Shown here: positions 31,756 through 47,121 of the stretch, piece after piece
How positions within the stretch are numbered: the stretch's first letter is position 1
Layout of the letters: every line of letters starts with the position of its first letter
NCBI RefSeq assembly: GCF_041154455.1
Contig: NZ_AP028664.1
Span: forward strand, 1,303,001 to 1,367,000
Direction of reading: 5' to 3'
Source: Variovorax sp. V213
Lineage (GTDB): Bacteria > Pseudomonadota > Gammaproteobacteria > Burkholderiales > Burkholderiaceae_C
DNA length: 64,000 bases
Notes under the pieces: model-generated
What the model was told of the DNA's origin: nothing
Database searches by the model: none
Seen by the model: only the letters and a program-made list of their open reading frames with translations
Translations under genes and position numbers: made by a program

Positions 31756-34700
31756 GCGAAACATCCCCTCTTTCCGAACGGCGCGCCAGGCTCTCGCCCG
31801 CGCAGCTGAGCATGCTGCAGAGCCGCTTGAAACAGGGCGGCAATGCGGCGCCTGCGCGCGAGGCCATCGTGCGCGGCCACGTTGCCGGCCCCGTGCCTGT
31901 GTCTTTTGCGCAGCAGGGCCAGTGGTTCCTGTGGCAGCTGAATCCTGCGAACACGGCCTATCACGTCGGTGGCGGACTGGGTTTTTCGGGGCCACTCGAT
32001 GTGGCGGCGCTGCAGGATGCGATGCAGTCGCTCGCCAGGCGCCACGAAGCATTGCGCACCGTGTTCGGCCCCGGCCCCGAAGGGCTGCCGGAGCAGCGCG
32101 TTCAGGCAGACGTTCGCATCGACATTCCCTTCGCCGATCTCAGCGTGCTTGATGCCGATGCGCGCGAATCCCGCTACGACGAAGCGGTGATCCAAGTCTG
32201 CCGTGCGCCCTTCGACCTGACGGCCGGCCCCTTGCTGCGCTGCGCCTTGCTGAAGATGGCCGATGGCGAGCACCAGCTGTTGCTCATGATGCATCACATC
32301 ATTTCCGATGCCTGGTCGGTCCAGCTCATGCTCGACGACCTTGCCCAGGCGTACGCCTTGCGAACGCAGGGCCGGCAGGACACGCGGCCCCAGCCGGAGA
32401 TCGGCTACGTCGACTTCACGCTGTGGCAGCGCAAGTGGCTTGGGAACAGTGAAGGCGAAGGCGAGCGGCAGCTGGCCTACTGGCGCAAGCGCCTCGGCGC
32501 CAGCCAGCCGGTGCTCGTGCTGACCACCGACCGGCCACGCGCCGCCGAGGCCCGCTACAGCGCTTCGCAGCATTCGCTCGACATTCCGGCCGGCCTCGCG
32601 CGGGAACTGAAGCAGCTGTCGCGTGCGCAGGGCGGTACCTTGTTCATGGCGCTGCTCGCGGCCTTCCATGCCCTGCTGTTCCGCTACACAGGCCAGAACG
32701 AGATTCGCGTCGGCGTGCCGGTGGCGGGCCGCAGCCGTCCGGAGACCTCGGGCGTCATCGGCATCTTCATCAACACGCTCGTGCTCGATGCGCGCCTGCA
32801 TGCGCAAACGAGCCTGGCCGAATTGCTGGTGCAGGTGCGCGATACCTCGATCGAAGCCCAGGCGCACCAGGACCTGCCGTTCGAACGCGTGGTGCAGGCG
32901 CTGCGCGCGGAGCAAGGACACGCCGCTGCGCCGCTGTTCCAGGTGATGTTCAACCACCTGGGGCAGGGCGACCGCCCGCTGCGCGGCTGGCCCGGTCTGC
33001 AGGTGCGGCGCATCGATCTCGAGGAGCGTGCGGCGCCCTTCGAGCTGACGCTGGAAACCATCGAACGCGAAGACGGCGGCATCCGCGCCAACTTCCGCTA
33101 TGCGGCCGAGCTTTTCGAGCCGGAGACTGTCGAGCGCATGGCTGGCCATTACAAGCGCGTGCTCGAAGCGCTGGTGGGCCAGCCCGCATCGAAGCTCGGC
33201 GAACTGGATCTGCTGGGCGATGCGGAGCGCGCCAGGCTCGCGCAATGGGGCGTCAACACCCATCGCCGCGGCGAAGCGCAATGCGTGCATCGCCTGATCG
33301 AGCAACAGGCCGCGGAGTGCCCGAATGCCACCGCGCTGATCTTCGGCACGGAAGTCTTGAGCTACGGCGAACTCAACCGCAGGGCCAATCAACTCGCGCA
33401 CCGCCTGATCGAAGAGGGGGTACGCCCCGAGGTGAAGGTCGGCGTGGCGCTGGAGCGCAGCGCCGAGCTGGTGGTCGGCCTGCTGGCGATCCTGAAGGCG
33501 GGCGGCGCCTACGTGCCGCTCGATCCGGAATACCCGGTGGACCGCATCGCCTACATGGTGGAAGACAGCGGGCTCGCCCTGGTGCTGACGCAAGCTCGCC
33601 TGAAAGAGCGCCTGCCGCCGCAGGCCGGTGTGCCGGTGCTCGCGCTCGACACGCTGGACCTCGGCGGCTGCCTGCAAAGCAACCCGGTGGTGGCGCTCGA
33701 CAGCGAGAGCCTCGCCTATGTGATCTACACCTCGGGCTCGACAGGCCATCCCAAGGGCGCGGCCAACCGCCATGGTTCGCTCTACAACCGCCTGGTGTGG
33801 ATGCAGCAGGCCTACAAGCTCGGCGAAGCGGACACCGTGCTGCAGAAGACGCCGTTCAGCTTCGACGTGTCGGTGTGGGAATTCTTCTGGCCGCTCATGT
33901 TCGGCGCCCGGCTGGCCGTGGCCAACCCCGGCGATCACCGCGAACCCGCGCGCCTTGCGCAGCTGATTCGCATGCATGAGGTGACGACGCTGCACTTCGT
34001 GCCCTCGATGCTCCAGGCCTTTCTGGCGCACCAGGGCGTCGACGCCTGCACCAGCCTGCGGCGCATCGTCTGCAGCGGCGAGGCACTGCCGGCCGAAGCG
34101 CAGAACGAGGTGCTCCGGCGGCTGCCGCAGGCCGCGCTCTACAACCTCTATGGCCCCACCGAAGCCGCCATCGACGTGACGCACTGGACCTGCCGCGACG
34201 ACGGGCGCAGCCAGGTGCCGATCGGGCGGCCGATCGACGACACGCAGACCTATGTGCTCGATGCCGAGCTGAACCTCATGCCGCCGGGCGCCGCGGGCGA
34301 GCTCTACCTGGGCGGCGCGGGGCTCGCGCGCGGCTACGTGCAGCGCGCGGCACTGACCGCCGAGCGCTTCGTGGCCGATCCGTTCGACGGCGAAGGCGGC
34401 GGCAGGCTGTACCGCACCGGCGACCTGGTGCGCTGGAACAGCGAAGGCCAGCTCGACTATCTGGGACGCATCGATCACCAGGTGAAGATCCGGGGCTTCC
34501 GCATCGAGCTCGGCGAGATCGAGGCGCAATTGCTCGCTCAGCCCGAAGTGCGCGAGGCCGTCGTCGTCGCGAGCCAGGGCGCGGGCGGCGCGCGGCTCGT
34601 GGCCTATGTCTCGGCGCAGGCCGGGCAGGTCGTCGACACCGCGCGCTTGCGCGAACGGCTCGGCCAGGCGCTGCCCGACTACATGGTGCCCGGCCTCATC

Positions 34701-35090
34701 GTGGTGCTGGAGGCCTTGCCGCTCAATCCCAACGGCAAGGTCGACCGCAAGGCATTGCCCGAGCCCGAGCGCGGGAGCGCCCAGGCCTACGAGGCGCCGC
34801 AGGGTGCCATGGAAGAAGCGCTCGCCGCGATCTGGGCCGAGGTGCTCGGTGTGGCGCGCGTGGGCCGCCACGACAACTTCTTCGAGCTCGGCGGGCATTC
34901 GCTCATGTCCGTGCAGGTGGTCGCCCGGGCGCAGGGCGCGATGCATGCGGACCTGACCGTCGCCGACATTTTCAGGCAGCCCGTCCTCATGGACATGGCC
35001 CGACTCATTGCAGACGCCAGCGAAAGGAAACCCGTGGCCCAGTCTCTCTCCGACATCGACGCCTTCATGGACAGCCTGGAGATCGCCTGA
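31752..35090 (+). CDS. NRPS 2: C-A-T, serine module
   Basis: Elongation module of 1,112 residues. Condensation domain about 45-480, with HHIISDAWS near 181 (the Gly after the catalytic Asp is replaced by Ala). Adenylation domain about 513-1006 (YTSGSTGHPKG, RTGDLVRW). Carrier has ELGGHSLMSV near 1046. The specificity residues read D V W H V S L I D K, the standard serine code. The first 45 residues (ERRARLSPAQLSMLQSRLK) look like a short docking segment. ATG 31752 overlaps the PKS stop (ATGA). It condenses the ketide-extended chain with serine. Confidence 0.95.
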   Translation: MSETSPLSERRARLSPAQLSMLQSRLKQGGNAAPAREAIVRGHVAGPVPVSFAQQGQWFLWQLNPANTAYHVGGGLGFSGPLDVAALQDAMQSLARRHEALRTVFGPGPEGLPEQRVQADVRIDIPFADLSVLDADARESRYDEAVIQVCRAPFDLTAGPLLRCALLKMADGEHQLLLMMHHIISDAWSVQLMLDDLAQAYALRTQGRQDTRPQPEIGYVDFTLWQRKWLGNSEGEGERQLAYWRKRLGASQPVLVLTTDRPRAAEARYSASQHSLDIPAGLARELKQLSRAQGGTLFMALLAAFHALLFRYTGQNEIRVGVPVAGRSRPETSGVIGIFINTLVLDARLHAQTSLAELLVQVRDTSIEAQAHQDLPFERVVQALRAEQGHAAAPLFQVMFNHLGQGDRPLRGWPGLQVRRIDLEERAAPFELTLETIEREDGGIRANFRYAAELFEPETVERMAGHYKRVLEALVGQPASKLGELDLLGDAERARLAQWGVNTHRRGEAQCVHRLIEQQAAECPNATALIFGTEVLSYGELNRRANQLAHRLIEEGVRPEVKVGVALERSAELVVGLLAILKAGGAYVPLDPEYPVDRIAYMVEDSGLALVLTQARLKERLPPQAGVPVLALDTLDLGGCLQSNPVVALDSESLAYVIYTSGSTGHPKGAANRHGSLYNRLVWMQQAYKLGEADTVLQKTPFSFDVSVWEFFWPLMFGARLAVANPGDHREPARLAQLIRMHEVTTLHFVPSMLQAFLAHQGVDACTSLRRIVCSGEALPAEAQNEVLRRLPQAALYNLYGPTEAAIDVTHWTCRDDGRSQVPIGRPIDDTQTYVLDAELNLMPPGAAGELYLGGAGLARGYVQRAALTAERFVADPFDGEGGGRLYRTGDLVRWNSEGQLDYLGRIDHQVKIRGFRIELGEIEAQLLAQPEVREAVVVASQGAGGARLVAYVSAQAGQVVDTARLRERLGQALPDYMVPGLIVVLEALPLNPNGKVDRKALPEPERGSAQAYEAPQGAMEEALAAIWAEVLGVARVGRHDNFFELGGHSLMSVQVVARAQGAMHADLTVADIFRQPVLMDMARLIADASERKPVAQSLSDIDAFMDSLEIA

Positions 35091-38000
35091 TGGACATCGC
35101 GGCCACCCATGACCAGATCGGCAAGCGCTTCTCGCGCTTGAACCCGGCGCAGCGCCGGGCGGTGTACCAGAAGATCCGCGCCGAGGGGCTGACCATCGGG
35201 CAGTTTCCGATCCTGGCGCGCGACGAGGCGGCGCGCGCCGCCTGCGCGCCCTCGTATGCCCAGATGCGCCAGTGGTTCCTCTGGCAACTGGAGCCAGGCA
35301 GCTCGGCTTATCACATCTCGGGTGCGCTGCGGCTTCAGGGCGCGCTGAACCGCGATGCGCTGCAGGCGAGTTTCGACGCATTGGTCGAACGCCATGAATC
35401 GCTGCGCACGGTGTTCCGCGCGAATGCCGAAGGCCTGGTCGAGCAGGTGGTGCAGCAGCGCGTGGGGCTGGACATTCCGCTGATCGACCTTGGTGCGCTC
35501 GCGGATGGCGAGCGCGATGCGCGAGCGCAGGAAGAAGCCCGGCGCATTGCCGAAACACCTTTCGACCTGACGGCCGATCCATTGCTGCGGGTCGCGCTCA
35601 TCCGCCTGGATGAACAGACGCACCTGCTCGTCGTCGTGATGCATCACATCGTGTCCGATGGCTGGTCACTGAAAATTCTCGTGGACGAGTTCGTGGCGCA
35701 CTACCGCGCGCGGGCCAATGGGCAGCCGTCGCGACTGCCGCCCTTGCCGATCCAGTACGCCGACTACGCCGTCTGGCAGCGGCACTGGCTGGAGGCCGGC
35801 GAGAAAGAGCGGCAACTCGACTACTGGAAAACGCATCTCGGCGCCGAGCACCCGGTGCTGCAATTGCCGACGGACCACCCGCGCCGCACGGACGGCCGGT
35901 ATCGCGCCGCCCGCCATGACGTCGCTCTGCCGCAGAAGGTGGCGGATGCACTGCACAAGCGCGCGCAGGCCCAGGGCGCGACGCTCTTCATGGTGCTGCT
36001 CACGGGGCTGCAGGTGCTGCTGCACCGCTACACCGCGCAACAGGACATCCGCGTCGGCGTGCCGGTGGCCAACCGCCATCGCGTGGAGGCCGAAAAGGTC
36101 ATCGGATTCTTCGTCAACACGCAGGTCCTGCGCAATGTGTTGACCAGCCGCACGACGTTGCTGCAGGCGCTGGAAGCCACGCGCGATGCCGCACTGGGTG
36201 CGCAGTCGCACCAGGACTTGCCTTTCGAACAACTGGTGGAGGCCCTCCAGCCCGAGCGCAGCCTGGGCACCGCCCCGTTGTTCCAGGTGATGTTCAACCA
36301 CCAGCGGCGCGACCTGCGCGCGCTGGAGAACCTGCCCGGCCTGACCTTGCAGGATCATGAGCTGGGCGGCCAGGCCGCTCAGTTCGAACTCACGCTGAGC
36401 GTTCTCGAAGACGCGCAGGGCCATGCGCAGGCCAGCTTCCACTATGCGCAGGAGCTGTTCGACGCGGGGACCATCGCGCAGATGGCGGGGCACTACCTGG
36501 CGGTGCTCGGTGCACTGGCCGAGAGCCCCGCTCAGGCGGTCGGCGACGTCGACCTGCTCGCACCCGCCGAGAAGGAACGGCTCGCGCAGTGGGGCGTCAA
36601 TGCACCGGCCGGCCAGGGCAGCGAGCCCGCGCATCGCCTGATGGAACGGCAGGCCCGCGAGCGCCCCGAAGCCACGGCCCTGCTGTTCGGCGACGAGGGG
36701 CTGAGCTACGGCGAACTCGACCGCCGCGCCAACCGCCTGGCCCATCGGCTGGTCGCGCTCGGCGTGAGCCCGGACACGCGCGTCGGCATTGCGGTGGAGC
36801 GGTCCTTCGACGTGGTGATCAGCCTGCTCGGCATCCTGAAGGCCGGTGGCGCCTACGTGCCGCTGGACCCGGAGTATCCCGCGGACAGGCTGGCCTACAT
36901 GGTTGCGGACAGCGGCATCGACCTGCTCGTGACGCAAAGCCATGTGAAGGCGCGCATTCCCTGCGGCGAGCATGTGCGCGTTCTGCAGCTCGACACGCTC
37001 GACCTGTCCGCCGAGCCGGTGCATTCGCCCGGCATCCCGGTGCATGCGGGCAACCTGGCCTACATCATCTACACCTCGGGCTCGACAGGCATGCCCAAGG
37101 GCGTGATGGTGTCGCACGGACCCTTTGCCGCGCATTGCGTGGAAACGGCCGTGCTGTACGAGATGGGGCCGCAGTCCTGCGAGCTGCACTTTCTCTCGTT
37201 CTCCTTCGACGGTGCGCACGAGCGCCTCTTCACGGCCCTGTGCTGCGGCGCCTCGCTGCTGCTGCGCGATGCATCACTGTGGACCGCCGAGCAGACGCTG
37301 GACGCGATGCAGCGCCACGGGGTGACCAATGCCGGCTTTCCCCCGGCCTACCTGCGGCAGCTCGCAGACTGGGCACGCGACACCGGTCGTTGCCCGCCGG
37401 TGCAGCTGTATTCCTTCGGCGGCGAGGCGATGTCGCGCGAAGGCTTCGACGCGGTGCGCCGGCACTTGAAGCCCGAGCTTCTGATCAACGGCTACGGCCC
37501 CACCGAAGCGGTGGTGACGCCGATGCTGTGGAAGGTCGATGGGGCGGCGAGTTTCGAAGAAGGCTACGCACCCATCGGACAACCCGTGGGCGACCGCAGT
37601 GCGCGCGTGCTCGATGCCGACCTCAACCTCGTGCCGCGCAACGTCGCGGGCGAGCTGTACCTCGGCGGCGCGGGCCTGGCGCGCGGCTACCTGCATCGCG
37701 CCGCGCTCACGGCCGAGCGTTTCGTGGCGGATCCCTTCGGCGCGGACGGCGGGCGGCTGTATCGGACGGGCGACTGGGTGCGCTGGCGCGACGACGGCCA
37801 GCTCGAATACCTGGGCCGCATCGACCACCAGGTGAAGGTCCGTGGTTTCCGCATCGAGCTGGGCGAGATCGAGGCGCAGCTGCTGGCCCAGCCCGAAGTG
37901 CGCGAAGCCGTGGTGATTGCGCGCCATGGGCCGACCGGCGCGCGGCTCGCAGCCTATGTGTCGCTGAAGGCGGGGCAATCCGTCGACGTGGCGGCACTGA

Positions 38001-41000
38001 AGGATCGGCTCGCGCGGGCGTTGCCCGACTACATGGTGCCCTCGGCCATCGTGGTGCTCGGCGCGCTGCCGCTGAGTCCGAGCGGCAAGGTCGACCGGCA
38101 GGCCCTGCCGGAGCCCGAACTCCTGCAGGACGAGAAGGCGTACGAAGCGCCGCAGGGCGAGGCCGAACAGGCCATCGCGAAGGTCTGGACCGGCGTGCTC
38201 GGCCTCGCGCGCGTGGGCCGGAACGACAACTTCTTCGAGCTGGGCGGCGATTCCATCCTGAGCCTGCAGATCGTGGCGCGGCTGCGCCTCGCGGGCTGGA
38301 AGGTGAGCCCCAGGCAGATCTTCGAACGCCAGACCGTGGCCCAGCTTGCGGGCGCGGCCGAACCGGTGGGCGATGCGAAGCGCACGGCTGCCGGCGATGC
38401 AGAGGGCGAGGCGCCGCTGCTGCCGTTCCAGCATGCGTTCTTCGAAATGCAGATGCCGGTGCGCAACCACTGGAACCAGGCAGTGCTGCTGAAATGCCGC
38501 GAGCCCTTGCAGCTGCCGGCCTTCGGGCAGGCATTGCGCGCAGTGGTGCAGCACCATGACAGCCTGGGCCTGCGCTACGACCAGGACGCCGAAGGCGCAT
38601 GGCACCAGCACTACACTGCGATGCCGGAAAGCGAACTCGCCGAACTGCTGTGGGTGCGCAAGGCCCGCGACGCGGCGCAACTCGAAGCGCTCTGCGACGA
38701 AGCGCAGCGCAGCCTCGATCTCGCGCGCGGACCGCTGCTGCGCGCGCTCGCTGTCGAACTGCCGGGCGGCGAATCGCGGCTGCTGGTGGCCATTCACCAC
38801 ATGGTGGTCGATGGCGTGTCCTGGCGCATCCTGCTGGAAGATCTGCAGGACGCCTACCGCCAGCGCCTCGCGGGCCAGGCCATCGTGCTGCCGGCCAAGA
38901 GCAGCAGCTACAAGGACTGGACCACCGCGCTGCAGGGCTACGCTCAGAGCCATGCCGACGGGGTCGGCCATTGGCAGGCCTTGGCGGACGTTCCCGCCAG
39001 CCTGCCGTGCGCCCGCCCCGAGGGATCGAACACCGTCGCCGATCAGCAGACCGTCGAACTCCGGCTGGACAGGGCGACGACACAGGCGCTGCTGAAGGAC
39101 GCACCCGCGGCCTATCGCACGCAGGCCAACGACTTGCTGTTGACCGCGCTGGGCCGTGCACTGTGCGCATGGGCGGGCCACGCCAAGGTGCTGGTCGATC
39201 TGGAGGGGCATGGCCGCGAAGACCTGTTCGACCACATCGACCTGTCGCGTACCGTGGGCTGGTTCACCACGTTGTTCCCGGTTGCGCTCGATCCACTGGA
39301 CGAACCGGGCGAAGCCATCAAGCGGGTGAAGGAAAGCCTGCGCCGCATTCCCGACAAGGGGCTGGGGCACGGCGTGCTCAGGTACCTCGGTAGCGCCGCG
39401 CACCAACAGGCGCTGCGCGCGTTGCCCCGTGCACAGGTGGTCTTCAACTACCTCGGCCAGTTCGACGCCGGTTTCGACGAGCGCGCGCAATGGGTGCTGG
39501 CCCAGGAACCGAGCGGCGCGCCGGTGGATGCCGGCGCACCGCTGACGCACGAGTTCGCGGTCAACGGCCAGGTCCACGAAGGCGTGCTGGCACTGCGCGT
39601 GAGCTACAGCCAGGCGCGCCACGACCGCAGCGCCGTGGAAGGCTGGGTGCAGCGCTTCCAGCGGGAGCTCGAGGCGCTGGTGGCGCATTGCACCAGCGGC
39701 GCAGAGGGCGTGACGCCGTCGGACTTTCCGCTGGCGCGCATCGGCCCGCAGCAGCTCGATGCCTTGCCGGTTCCGGCAGCGAACCTCGCGGACCTGTACC
39801 CGCTTTCGCCGATGCAGGCCGGCATGCTGTTCCACAGCCTGTATGCGCCCGGCGGCAGCGCCTACGTGAACCAGCTGCGCGTCGACATCGACGGGCTCGA
39901 CGTCGCGCGCTTCAAGGCCGCATGGCGCGCGCTGCTGGAGCGCCACGAGGTGCTGCGCACCGGCTTTCTCGTGGGTGAGCCTGCCTTGCAATGGGTGGCC
40001 CGGCAGATCGAGTTGCCGATGGCCGAGCACGACTGGCGAGACCGTGCCGACGTGGCTCATGCGCTCGACGACCTGGCGCAGGCACAGCTCGCGCAGGGAT
40101 TCGACCTTGCGCAGCCACCGTTGATGCGGCTCGTGCTGGTGCACGCGCAGGGCGGCAAGCATCAATTCATCTGGACCATGCACCACCTGCTGCTGGACGG
40201 CTGGAGCACCTCGCAGCTGATGGGCGAGATGCTGCGGCACTATGCCGGCGAAGCCCTCGCATCCCAGGGCGGGCGCTACGCGGACTACATCGCGTGGCTG
40301 CAGCAGCGCGACGGCGAGGCCGACGAGCGCTACTGGCGCGAACAGCTGGGCCGCATCGAAGGCCCTACGTGGCTCGCCAACGCCCTGCCCAAGCCGCGCG
40401 ATGCGCAGGCGGGTCATGGCATGCAGCGCTGCGAGATCGGAGCGCAGCGCACGTGCGCGCTGATGGAAGCGGCGAAGCGCGAACGCGTGACCCTCAACAC
40501 ACTGGTGCAGGCCGCATGGGCCTTGCTGCTCGCGCGCCACACGGGGCAGCGCACGGTGAGCTTCGGCGCCACCGTGGCGGGCAGGCCCGTGGAGCTGCCC
40601 GGTGCCCAGCAGATGCTGGGCCTTTTCATCAATACGCTGCCGGTGATCGCCACGCTGCAGCCGGCACAGCGCGTGGGCGATTGGCTGCGCGCGCTGCAGG
40701 CCCGGAACCTCGGTGCGCAGGCGCATGAGCACACGCCTCTCTACGAGATCCAGCGCTGGGCGGGGCAGGGCGGCCAAGACCTGTTCGACAGCATCGTGGT
40801 GTTCGAGAACTATCCGCTGGACCAGGCGCTGACGCAGGGCGCGCCGGATCGGCTGCGCTTCGGCGAGGTATGGAATCGCGAAGAGACGAACTACCCGATG
40901 ACCCTCTCGGTGAACCAGGGCGAGACACTGGTGCTGAGCTACAGCCATGCGCGCAGCCAGTTCGATGAGGCGATGGTTCGGACGCTGGCGCGCCGGATGG

Positions 41001-42954
41001 AAGCGCTGCTCGAAGCGCTTGCGCACGCCGCACCGGGTGCACGGGTGGGCGACATCGGGCTGCAGGACGAGGACGATTCACCGCAACCCGAGCCAGTGAA
41101 AGAGCTGCACTCCGGCGACACCGAACTGCCCGTGCATCGCTGGTTCGAACGGCAGGCCGCATTGCATGCGAATGCAACGGCGGTGGTCTTCGGCAATGAA
41201 AGCCTGAGCTACGCCGAACTCGACGCACGCGCCAACCGGCTCGCGCACCGGCTGATCGGCCTTGGCGTGGGGCCGGAGGTGAAGGTGGGCATCGCGGTGG
41301 AGCGCTCCATCGAGATGGTGGTGGGCCTGCTCGGCATCCTGAAAGCCGGCGGCGCCTATGTGCCGCTCGATCCCGAGTACCCCGCCGATCGCCTGGCCTA
41401 CATGATCGCGGACAGCGGCATCCGCCTGCTGCTGACGCAAAGCCATGTGACGCCCAAGCTTCCGCTGCAGGACGACGTGCGCGTGCTGGCGCTCGACACG
41501 GCCGACCTGAGCGCGGAGCCCTCGCATGCGCCCGAGGTGGCGGTGTATGGCGATCACCTGGTCTACGTCATCTACACCTCGGGCTCCACGGGCCGTCCCA
41601 AGGGAACGCAGCTGACCCACCGCAACGTGACGCGGTTGCTGGAATCGACGCAGCCCTGGTTCGGCTTCGGCGCGCAGGACGTGTGGACGAACTTCCACTC
41701 CTATGCCTTCGACTTCTCGGTGTGGGAGATCTTCGGCGCGCTGTGCACCGGCGGCAAGCTGGTGGTCGTGCCGTTCTGGGTCAGCCGTTCGCCCGACGAT
41801 TTCGTGGCGCTGCTGCGCGAGCAGCGGGTCACCGTGTTGAACCAGACGCCATCGGCCTTCCGTCAATTGATTCACAGCGCGGCGCTGGCCGCGGGCGATC
41901 GCCTGCCGCTGCGCTGCGTGATCTTCGGCGGCGAGGCGCTCGAACCCGAGAGCCTGCGCCCATGGATCGATCGCTTCGGCGACCAGCAGCCGCAGCTGGT
42001 CAACATGTACGGCATCACCGAGACGACGGTGCACGTGACCTACAGGCCGATCGTGCGCGCCGACCTCGACGAACAGAGCAGCCCGGTGGGCGCCTGTATT
42101 CCGGACCTCGGCCTGTGGGTGCTCGACAGCGACCTCAACCCGTTGCCCGTCGGCGTGGCGGGCGAGCTTCATGTCTCGGGCGCGGGTCTGGCGCGCGGCT
42201 ACCTGAGCCGGGCCGGCCTGAGCGCGGAGCGTTTCGTTGCCGCCCCCTTCGGTGCGGCGGGTGGGCGTCTGTACCGCACCGGAGACCTGGTGCGCTGGCG
42301 CGGCGACGGGCAGCTCGACTACCTGGGGCGCATCGACCACCAGGTGAAGATCCGCGGCTTCCGCATCGAGCTCGGCGAGATCGAGGCGCAGCTGCTCGCG
42401 CAGCCCGAGGTGCGCGAAGCGGTCGTGCTGGCGAAAGAGGGCGCGGGCGGCACGCGGCTGGTGGCCTATGTGTCCGCGCGGGCAGGGCAGACGGTGGATG
42501 CCGCGGTGCTGCGCGAGCGGCTGCTGCAGAAGCTGCCGGACTACATGGTGCCGGCGGCTCTCATGGTGCTCGATGCCGTGCCGCTGAATTCGAACGGCAA
42601 GGTCGATCGCAAGGCGCTGCCCGATCCGGAGCTTGCGGGCGGCAGTGCGTACGCGCCGCCCATGGGAGAGGTGGAGAGAGCACTTGCCGCCATCTGGGCC
42701 GAAGTGCTCGAAGCGGAGCGCGTCGGCCGCAACGACAACTTCTTCGAGCTGGGTGGCCACTCGCTGAGTCTCTTGGCCGTGCAGACCAAGGTGCAGAAGC
42801 AGTTCGCGGTGCGGCTGCCCCTCAAGCGCTATTTCGAAAACCCGACGCTGGCCGCGATGGCCGGCGCCGTGCAGGAAGAGGTGGGCACAGCGGCGGCGGG
42901 AGGTTCTGAAGACCTCGCGCAGATGGCCGCACTGCTCGACCTCCTGGAGGATTG

Positions 42955-42955
<1 letters not shown>
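35090..42955 (+). CDS. NRPS 3: C-A-T-E-C-A-T, two modules
   Basis: Largest gene of the locus, 2,621 residues. Module 1 has C 50-480 (HHIVSDGWS), A 513-1007, and T with ELGGDSILSL near 1053. An epimerisation domain follows at about 1110-1540 (HHMVVDGVSWRILLEDL near 1236; EGHGRED). Module 2 has a DCL-type C about 1567-1990 (LYPLSPMQAGMLFHSLY; HHLLLDGWS), A about 2010-2510, and T with ELGGHSLSLL near 2555. The first A code reads D G E G S G G V T K, like DGE..GGVTK codes I recall from pyoverdine-type synthetases for basic residues, so N5-acylated hydroxyornithine is plausible. The second, DFWNIGMVHK, is the exact threonine code. The first residue would become D-configured. Confidence 0.95.
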
Positions 42956-47043
<4,088 letters not shown>

Positions 47044-47070
47044 CGGCAAGGCCGCGGCTCCACGCAAAAA

Positions 47071-47104
47071 AAAGGCCGGATGCCCGCGAGGGCATCCGGC
47101 CTTT
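47071..47104. terminator. Bidirectional terminator between NRPS operon and receptor 2
   Basis: Perfect 15-bp stem (AAAGGCCGGATGCCC, 47071-47085, with its complement at 47090-47104) and a GCGA loop. The A-run immediately to its left (47066-47073) is a T-run for minus-strand transcripts. It thus ends the receptor gene strongly and the NRPS operon at least in part. Confidence 0.9.
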
Positions 47105-47121
47105 GTTCTGGAGCGCCGGGC